NCBI GenBank assembly: GCA_944472135.2
Contig: OX235265.1
Span: forward strand, 39,777,459 to 39,841,458
DNA length: 64,000 nt
Source: Trichobilharzia regenti
Lineage: Eukaryota > Platyhelminthes > Trematoda > Strigeidida > Schistosomatidae
Reading direction: 5' to 3'
Of the stretch, positions 57,983 to 64,000 are shown piece after piece (within the stretch, counting starts at the first letter, position 1; each line of letters opens with the position of its first letter). The position numbers were made by a program, and so were the translations under genes. Below the pieces are notes generated by a model. It saw only the letters and a list, made by a program, of their open reading frames with translations. It ran no database searches and was not told where the DNA came from.

Positions 57983-58325
57983 TGTGGTGAGAGCAGGCTG
58001 CTAGCCGATTGGTTGGCACTAATCTACGTTAATGTCTAGGTCACTAATATTGGCCGTGAACAAGGCTGTTTCAACAACCAATCACAGCAAACCTAAATGT
58101 GGACAAATATGATTCGCAGATAGATGGCTCTACTTTCCGAGAAATATCGAACACAACCAATCATAAGACTGTGTTTGTCTGCTTAACTTCCGAGAAACAA
58201 CCAATCAGAAGACTGCCTTTTTCTGCTTGCATAAGCCTTATTAATGCATATAAAATATATATAAATACGTGTTGATTTTCGTAATAAAACGATCTGTTGC
58301 TTCGCCCTTGTCTTCTGTTGTTACA
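57983..58325 (+). repeat. Gypsy LTR 1
   Basis: 343 bp, TGTGGTGAG...GTTGTTACA. Contains a TATA-like run ATAAAATATATATAAAT near 58247-58265 and AATAAAA near 58281, fitting a promoter and polyadenylation signal. Confidence 0.93.
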
Positions 58326-58348
58326 TTTGGTGTCGCTGCCTCCAGAAA

Positions 58349-59827
58349 ATGAAGATCCCGTGGCCAGCTGCGTTTGAAGAAGGAGACATAAGGAGCTTCT
58401 TACGTGACTTCGAGGCTGTTGCTGAGCTGGTGGGTGTCAAGGAGCAGGCAGCGAAGGCAGTTGTCTTGGGGACGCTGTTGAGAGGCCGAGCGAAGGCTGC
58501 ATATGACAGCGTAGACAGGTCAAATGGCACAGCGTCTTGGAAGAAATTGGTTGAACGACTAGTTTCCGAGTTTGACAGCGAAACAGACAGACAGCTAGCA
58601 ATGCAGCAGTTCCGGTCAATGAAGCTTGGACCTGATGGAGACCCGCTAGTGTTGGCGGTGAAACTGACGAATCTACTTCGACGCGCGCTTCCCACTTTGG
58701 ATGAAGAATCAGAAGCGCAGTTACTGTCTTCCCAATTCATCGAGAGTGTCCCAGACCACATTTCTCAGCGATTACAACTGGTTAACGCAACGCAGCCGAT
58801 GGATATTAGCGAGCTGGCGAAGGTGACCAGACAGCTGCTGAGCACAACGGTAGCCGCTATAGACCAACCAAAACCAAACGAGTATGAGCAGAAAATTGAA
58901 GCATTGCAGCGGGAAGTGGCGGCGTTAAAATTGGCTGATGGAAAAGACCGGTGTTTTGAATGCGGTAAGCCGGGACACTGGAGAAGATACTGCCCAGAAA
59001 GGCGGAAAAGAAAAAATTTCAGACGGTATAATGCTTGTTCTTTCTTTCGTATGAACCTAGATTTAGTGGGGGCTATTGAGAAAGGCGCTCTGTATTCGAA
59101 GTTGCGAGTGAATGATCGAGAAGTAGTATGTTTGATAGATACAGGGGCGGCCGTGTCGTTAATAGATAAGAATTTATGTAAGAGTGTTAGCCCGTGTTCA
59201 TTGACAGTACAAACAGTAGGCGGGTATGTGTTGCGTATAACGGGTAGATCGAACTGTACGGTCGTTGTTGGTGGCTGCGAGGTGACGTTTCCTTTCATTG
59301 TTGTACCCGAACTACAGCGAACGATATTAGGAGCGGATTTTCTGCGTGAGATTGGTGCCATAATCGACACGCAAGCGAACGTGGTGGTCACGAAATACGG
59401 GCATATCAACATGTATGAGACCAGCGAGATAGCAGCGATTAAGCTGCCGACGGTACACAATGTGACAGAGTTAATTAGTAAATACGATCATCTGTTCACT
59501 GGAGATGGCGACCCATACGGTTATTGCGATAAGGTGAATCATGAAATTCCGTTAAGTGATCCGAAAGTAAGGTCATTTACAACGCGAAGAGTTCCATGTC
59601 ATCTGGAAGGACCATACACAATCACAAAAAGACGGGGTCAAGTATATACCATCCGAAGAGGTGATAAACAGAAACGAGTTAACGCCAGTCAGCTACAAAG
59701 ATGGGTACAGTGGGACAAGCCGGTCAGTAACAATCCTCAACTAGAGGATGTAGCACCCAGAAGGTCGGAACGTCTGCGCACAAAGCTATTTGAAGGGGGG
59801 ACGAGTGTGGTGAGAGCAGGCTGCTAG
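58349..59827 (+). CDS. Gypsy Gag-protease with in-frame deletion, 492 aa, copy 1
   Basis: Gag (residues ~1-200) forms particles. A CCHC knuckle CFECGKPGHWRRYC is at 202-215. A retroviral-type aspartic protease follows, with active site LIDTGAAVSL (DTG at 264-266) and the ILGADFL motif at 326-332. It then enters the start of the RT region (HLFTGDGDPYGYCDKVNHEI) and at about residue 416 switches to the polyprotein's far C-terminus (LEGPYTITKRRGQVYTIRRG; RRSERLRTKLFEGG). RT, RNase H and integrase are therefore cut out while the frame is kept. The final seven codons lie in the LTR. The uninterrupted frame suggests a still-translatable gag-protease donor or parasite of full copies. Confidence 0.9.
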   Translation: MKIPWPAAFEEGDIRSFLRDFEAVAELVGVKEQAAKAVVLGTLLRGRAKAAYDSVDRSNGTASWKKLVERLVSEFDSETDRQLAMQQFRSMKLGPDGDPLVLAVKLTNLLRRALPTLDEESEAQLLSSQFIESVPDHISQRLQLVNATQPMDISELAKVTRQLLSTTVAAIDQPKPNEYEQKIEALQREVAALKLADGKDRCFECGKPGHWRRYCPERRKRKNFRRYNACSFFRMNLDLVGAIEKGALYSKLRVNDREVVCLIDTGAAVSLIDKNLCKSVSPCSLTVQTVGGYVLRITGRSNCTVVVGGCEVTFPFIVVPELQRTILGADFLREIGAIIDTQANVVVTKYGHINMYETSEIAAIKLPTVHNVTELISKYDHLFTGDGDPYGYCDKVNHEIPLSDPKVRSFTTRRVPCHLEGPYTITKRRGQVYTIRRGDKQKRVNASQLQRWVQWDKPVSNNPQLEDVAPRRSERLRTKLFEGGTSVVRAGC

Positions 59828-60148
59828 CCGATTGGTTGGCACTAATCTACGTTAATGTCTAGGTCACTAATATTGGCCGTGAACAAGGCTGTTTCAACAA
59901 CCAATCACAGCAAACCTAAATGTGGACAAATATGATTCGCAGATAGATGGCTCTACTTTCCGAGAAATATCGAACACAACCAATCATAAGACTGTGTTTG
60001 TCTGCTTAACTTCCGAGAAACAACCAATCAGAAGACTGCCTTTTTCTGCTTGCATAAGCCTTATTAATGCATATAAAATATATATAAATACGTGTTGATT
60101 TTCGTAATAAAACGATCTGTTGCTTCGCCCTTGTCTTCTGTTGTTACA
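59806..60148 (+). repeat. Gypsy LTR 2 (shared)
   Basis: Serves as 3' LTR of the first unit and 5' LTR of the second. The last codons and stop of the upstream frame are inside it. Confidence 0.93.
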
Positions 60149-60171
60149 TTTGGTGTCGCTGCCTCCAGAAA

Positions 60172-61650
60172 ATGAAGATCCCGTGGCCAGCTGCGTTTGA
60201 AGAAGGAGACATAAGGAGCTTCTTACGTGACTTCGAGGCTGTTGCTGAGCTGGTGGGTGTCAAGGAGCAGGCAGCGAAGGCAGTTGTCTTGGGGACGCTG
60301 TTGAGAGGCCGAGCGAAGGCTGCATATGACAGCGTAGACAGGTCAAATGGCACAGCGTCTTGGAAGAAATTGGTTGAACGACTAGTTTCCGAGTTTGACA
60401 GCGAAACAGACAGACAGCTAGCAATGCAGCAGTTCCGGTCAATGAAGCTTGGACCTGATGGAGACCCGCTAGTGTTGGCGGTGAAACTGACGAATCTACT
60501 TCGACGCGCGCTTCCCACTTTGGATGAAGAATCAGAAGCGCAGTTACTGTCTTCCCAATTCATCGAGAGTGTCCCAGACCACATTTCTCAGCGATTACAA
60601 CTGGTTAACGCAACGCAGCCGATGGATATTAGCGAGCTGGCGAAGGTGACCAGACAGCTGCTGAGCACAACGGTAGCCGCTATAGACCAACCAAAACCAA
60701 ACGAGTATGAGCAGAAAATTGAAGCATTGCAGCGGGAAGTGGCGGCGTTAAAATTGGCTGATGGAAAAGACCGGTGTTTTGAATGCGGTAAGCCGGGACA
60801 CTGGAGAAGATACTGCCCAGAAAGGCGGAAAAGAAAAAATTTCAGACGGTATAATGCTTGTTCTTTCTTTCGTATGAACCTAGATTTAGTGGGGGCTATT
60901 GAGAAAGGCGCTCTGTATTCGAAGTTGCGAGTGAATGATCGAGAAGTAGTATGTTTGATAGATACAGGGGCGGCCGTGTCGTTAATAGATAAGAATTTAT
61001 GTAAGAGTGTTAGCCCGTGTTCATTGACAGTACAAACAGTAGGCGGGTATGTGTTGCGTATAACGGGTAGATCGAACTGTACGGTCGTTGTTGGTGGCTG
61101 CGAGGTGACGTTTCCTTTCATTGTTGTACCCGAACTACAGCGAACGATATTAGGAGCGGATTTTCTGCGTGAGATTGGTGCCATAATCGACACGCAAGCG
61201 AACGTGGTGGTCACGAAATACGGGCATATCAACATGTATGAGACCAGCGAGATAGCAGCGATTAAGCTGCCGACGGTACACAATGTGACAGAGTTAATTA
61301 GTAAATACGATCATCTGTTCACTGGAGATGGCGACCCATACGGTTATTGCGATAAGGTGAATCATGAAATTCCGTTAAGTGATCCGAAAGTAAGGTCATT
61401 TACAACGCGAAGAGTTCCATGTCATCTGGAAGGACCATACACAATCACAAAAAGACGGGGTCAAGTATATACCATCCGAAGAGGTGATAAACAGAAACGA
61501 GTTAACGCCAGTCAGCTACAAAGATGGGTACAGTGGGACAAGCCGGTCAGTAACAATCCTCAACTAGAGGATGTAGCACCCAGAAGGTCGGAACGTCTGC
61601 GCACAAAGCTATTTGAAGGGGGGACGAGTGTGGTGAGAGCAGGCTGCTAG
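60172..61650 (+). CDS. Gypsy Gag-protease with in-frame deletion, 492 aa, copy 2
   Basis: Protein identical to copy 1, 1823 bp downstream, with the same deletion junction at residue ~416 and the same stop inside the next LTR. Identity at synonymous sites as well as residues means the pair is either a very recent duplication by LTR recombination or an assembly duplication. Either way the copies carry no independent decay. Confidence 0.9.
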   Translation: MKIPWPAAFEEGDIRSFLRDFEAVAELVGVKEQAAKAVVLGTLLRGRAKAAYDSVDRSNGTASWKKLVERLVSEFDSETDRQLAMQQFRSMKLGPDGDPLVLAVKLTNLLRRALPTLDEESEAQLLSSQFIESVPDHISQRLQLVNATQPMDISELAKVTRQLLSTTVAAIDQPKPNEYEQKIEALQREVAALKLADGKDRCFECGKPGHWRRYCPERRKRKNFRRYNACSFFRMNLDLVGAIEKGALYSKLRVNDREVVCLIDTGAAVSLIDKNLCKSVSPCSLTVQTVGGYVLRITGRSNCTVVVGGCEVTFPFIVVPELQRTILGADFLREIGAIIDTQANVVVTKYGHINMYETSEIAAIKLPTVHNVTELISKYDHLFTGDGDPYGYCDKVNHEIPLSDPKVRSFTTRRVPCHLEGPYTITKRRGQVYTIRRGDKQKRVNASQLQRWVQWDKPVSNNPQLEDVAPRRSERLRTKLFEGGTSVVRAGC

Positions 61651-61971
61651 CCGATTGGTTGGCACTAATCTACGTTAATGTCTAGGTCACTAATATTGGC
61701 CGTGAACAAGGCTGTTTCAACAACCAATCACAGCAAACCTAAATGTGGACAAATATGATTCGCAGATAGATGGCTCTACTTTCCGAGAAATATCGAACAC
61801 AACCAATCATAAGACTGTGTTTGTCTGCTTAACTTCCGAGAAACAACCAATCAGAAGACTGCCTTTTTCTGCTTGCATAAGCCTTATTAATGCATATAAA
61901 ATATATATAAATACGTGTTGATTTTCGTAATAAAACGATCTGTTGCTTCGCCCTTGTCTTCTGTTGTTACA
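61629..61971 (+). repeat. Gypsy LTR 3
   Basis: Same 343 bp, followed by the CAAC duplication. Confidence 0.93.
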
Positions 61972-61975
61972 CAAC

Positions 61976-62433
61976 GTGCTTAGCAGAGTTAAATGAGGAG
62001 AGGAATAAAGTCTCTTGTGCTACAAGTCATTAAAACCCTAATTCGGTCCAAGGATTGAAGAAGAAATCACTAAGGAACCAATGTGTTTATGTGAACGCAT
62101 TGGATGTTGGATGACCTAGACAGTACTTTTGACTCATAAGTCATCTATAGTACAATATAATATAGAGTAAGTATACTGTTTTGAAATGACATTGACATCC
62201 CAAAAGGGCCGAATTTCAAAAAGTCACTAAATTACCATTGGATCAGACTTGATTATTGCTGATGTATCGTTGAAGCAACTGAATAGTTAAAGTATTTTTA
62301 CAAGGCCCTAAAATTGAAATTATATATATATATATATGCATGCATATGTATAGATTCACAAGTAAATACAAACGTATGTTCGTACATGCTTTCTACGTTA
62401 CCAGTTAACTCCAGTCAGAATGTGTTGATGCTC
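61976..62433. other. Sequence right of the Gypsy tandem
   Basis: AT-rich, with a TA run at 62321-62336. No supported feature. Confidence 0.4.
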
Positions 62434-62495
62434 ACAAAAATTCTATAGAATTTTTGTATGTTACATAACATACTATAGTATGTTATGTAACATAC
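62434..62495. repeat. Two adjoining perfect palindromes
   Basis: ACAAAAATTCTA and its inverted copy form a 24-nt palindrome at 62434-62457. Directly after, 62456-62495 is a 40-nt perfect palindrome centred on CTATAG. A further AAAATTTTTGTG at 62497-62508 can pair with the first arm. Confidence 0.85.
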
Positions 62496-62541
62496 TAAAA
62501 TTTTTGTGTACATTGCAAAAGCTAGTACTTACGGATATTTC

Positions 62542-62877
62542 AGTAGATGTTACTCAATCCTAAATGCACCTCAAGGTTTTCCTCCAGCATCTGGCGAACA
62601 TTTTACAGAGTGGCCGAGGATTTTACCGGTTGGATATGAAAAAACTGGATATTTGGAGTGTATTATACTTTCTAAAAAGCTTACACAATTACTTGTCGCT
62701 ATTCAGCTCAGTGTTCATAGTACTTTGGACTTTATGACGAATTTTAAATTTCCTGTGTTCTGCATGTGTTACTGGCCAAGTATTTTCTTGGTTGACCCTG
62801 ACAAGCTTGACAAGAGGAGGCAACGGTTATTTAAAATGGCCATCCCTTTAATGCCAAAAGATGCTGGGACGTTTTGA
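62542..62877 (+). CDS. Unidentified open frame, possible exon
   Basis: After an acceptor-like GGATATTTCAG at 62541 the frame stays open for 112 codons to TGA at 62875-62877. It reads QGFPPASGEHFTEWPRILPV, then KKLTQLLVAIQLSVHSTLDF, FPVFCMCYWPSIFLVDPDKL and KRRQRLFKMAIPLMPKDAG. There is no ATG at a natural start, so it would be a 3'-terminal exon or a retroelement fragment. Composition is protein-like, but I do not recognise the family. No 5' partner exon is visible in the window. Confidence 0.4.
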   Translation, partial: SRCYSILNAPQGFPPASGEHFTEWPRILPVGYEKTGYLECIILSKKLTQLLVAIQLSVHSTLDFMTNFKFPVFCMCYWPSIFLVDPDKLDKRRQRLFKMAIPLMPKDAGTF

Positions 62878-62879
62878 GA

Positions 62880-64000
62880 CGACTCATTTAGCTCACTAAT
62901 GGTAGTGAGTGGCAAGTTATCGAATTAGTGTAAGCAGCATAGTGTATCAGGCTACATTCTATAATATCCAGTATAAATACCTTTTCCGGCTGTAGATAAT
63001 CTGGACTCAATAGGGCGGTTGTTTAGAACTTGTTGGGAAGTTTAAACAGCTTTTGTGGAGTGTTAGCTGCTGGTTGCAGTAATTTTCACAATCCTTTACT
63101 CACACATTGAAGTTGACAAATAGGGGTAATTACAACTTGAATTTCAACCTCAAAGTTAATTTGCTGTGGGCATAACTTTGTCCCAACCGCAGTTCCAGCT
63201 TAAACTTAAATTTTATTCGTAACCAAACTCTTAACTATAATTCCGAAACTCACTCTCATATGCTAGCAGGTGGTTTTTTTTATTTAAGCTCAGTTATATT
63301 TTCTCTTTTATGCATGGTTTTGTCATCCCTGTCATGTCGTCTCTTGGTGTCATTCGCTCAAGTTTCTTAAGCCGTCTGTTATCTGTTTTGTTCTCAATGC
63401 CTGTAACCTCATTTTTGCTTTTCTCCACATATTTTCCTAGATGTTTTTGTTGCTTTTAATTAAAAGAGGGACAGAAACGTTATACATTTCTTAGTAGGAT
63501 TTTTATACAAATTAGTTTTTTAAGATCCCGGGAAATACGTTGGCTTGTTTATTCCTAGCCCTTTCTGCCGGAAATACTAAACAGCATTTTCCTTAGTCGT
63601 TTACATTTTTAATTACCGACTATCCTATTAAAATTACCTAAATTATCGACCGACAGCTAATATTCCTGCAGAAGAGAGTTGTAGTGTCTGATTGTTTATT
63701 TCGATAGCACAGTGGTAGACAATTGAGGCACAGAGACCTAGTCAAACACAGAGGTTCATTCATCATATGTTGTCGTTCATTAGATAAAGAGCTTACAAAT
63801 CACAGAGAATATGTAGCTCATACTCGGTTACTCATCTATTCCTTGTGAATTTCTTTCTACCTTTGAGTAATCATAGCGTTCGTTGTTGAACGAAAGCCAT
63901 GTGTTTACCCAAAATAACAACCTCTTCCTGTAAAACTATTACGTTAGTTCTGCAAAGATATTCATTCCTCATTGTCGTGCTGCCTCCCGGTGTCCCGTTT
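62880..64000. other. Right-hand flank without recognisable features
   Basis: AT-rich. No frames, tRNA boxes or paired repeats that I can support. Confidence 0.4.

Larger units (their letters stand above)
57983..61971 (+). mobile_element. Tandem pair of Gypsy elements sharing a central LTR
   Basis: LTR - internal - LTR - internal - LTR. The repeat period is exactly 1823 bp. The single target duplication CAAC lies only at the outer ends, 57979-57982 and 61972-61975. The two units look identical everywhere I compared, including both frames and all three LTRs. A tRNA primer-site candidate TGGTGTCGCTGCC starts 2 nt after each 5' LTR, and a purine tract GAAGGGGGGACGAG precedes each 3' LTR. Each unit lacks RT, RNase H and integrase. 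Confidence 0.93.

Noticed and set aside
58321..59460. Long minus-strand frames (146 and 231 codons) opposite the Gypsy gene, repeated at 60144-61283
   Set aside because: They are exact shadows of the Gag-protease frame, with no domain resemblance and duplicated only because the unit is duplicated.

Overview
This is eukaryotic, AT-rich, intron- and retrotransposon-laden DNA. The repeat content points to a blood fluke (Schistosoma or a close relative): tRNA-headed SINEs carrying hammerhead-ribozyme cores, RTE-like LINEs, Penelope-like elements (PLEs), Gypsy and BEL/Pao LTR elements. The genus is inferred from families and style, not from a search.

The only host gene I can place firmly is a minus-strand homologue of BCAS3 (WD40 beta-propeller, phosphoinositide-binding/autophagy and cell-migration protein). 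I could follow it through 14 exons from a probable start codon at 46390 down to about position 400, where it runs off the left edge. All junctions keep frame: the first 13 exons sum to 2637 nt, or 879 codons. The first seven exons sit within 850 bp, separated by six introns of 29-41 nt. The next seven introns are 1.9-15.3 kb and hold nearly all the transposons between 0.6 and 45.5 kb.

Layout. 0.4-2.7 kb: BCAS3 exons 14 and 13 around a MITE/SINE composite. 2.7-18 kb: the largest intron, with PLE, LINE and SINE fragments and a stacked array of minus-strand LINE pieces at 9.1-15.5 kb. 18.0-18.7 kb: exon 12. 18.7-22.9 kb: more LINE 3' ends. 22.9-23.4 kb: exon 11. 23.4-35.9 kb: an 800-bp miniature Gypsy element, SINE inverted repeats, a hammerhead and a scrambled Gypsy copy. 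36.0-41.1 kb: exons 10, 9 and 8 with a PLE endonuclease fragment. 41.9-45.2 kb: a LINE and a PLE fragment. 45.5-46.4 kb: exons 7-1.

Upstream of BCAS3 the window is almost all mobile DNA. A decayed PLE lies at 47.1-49.5 kb. An LTR-bounded BEL/Pao derivative with 5-bp target duplications lies at 50.1-54.3 kb and contains a Gypsy solo LTR. A second, broken BEL copy lies at 55.2-56.9 kb and preserves the empty site of that solo LTR. Two apparently identical internally deleted Gypsy elements lie in tandem and share an LTR at 58.0-62.0 kb. The last 2 kb hold a long palindrome and an unidentified 112-codon open frame.

The mobile elements do not work as a pathway. Most are defective copies that would depend on enzymes supplied elsewhere. 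The two SINE-borne hammerheads are the parts most likely to be biochemically active as they stand.
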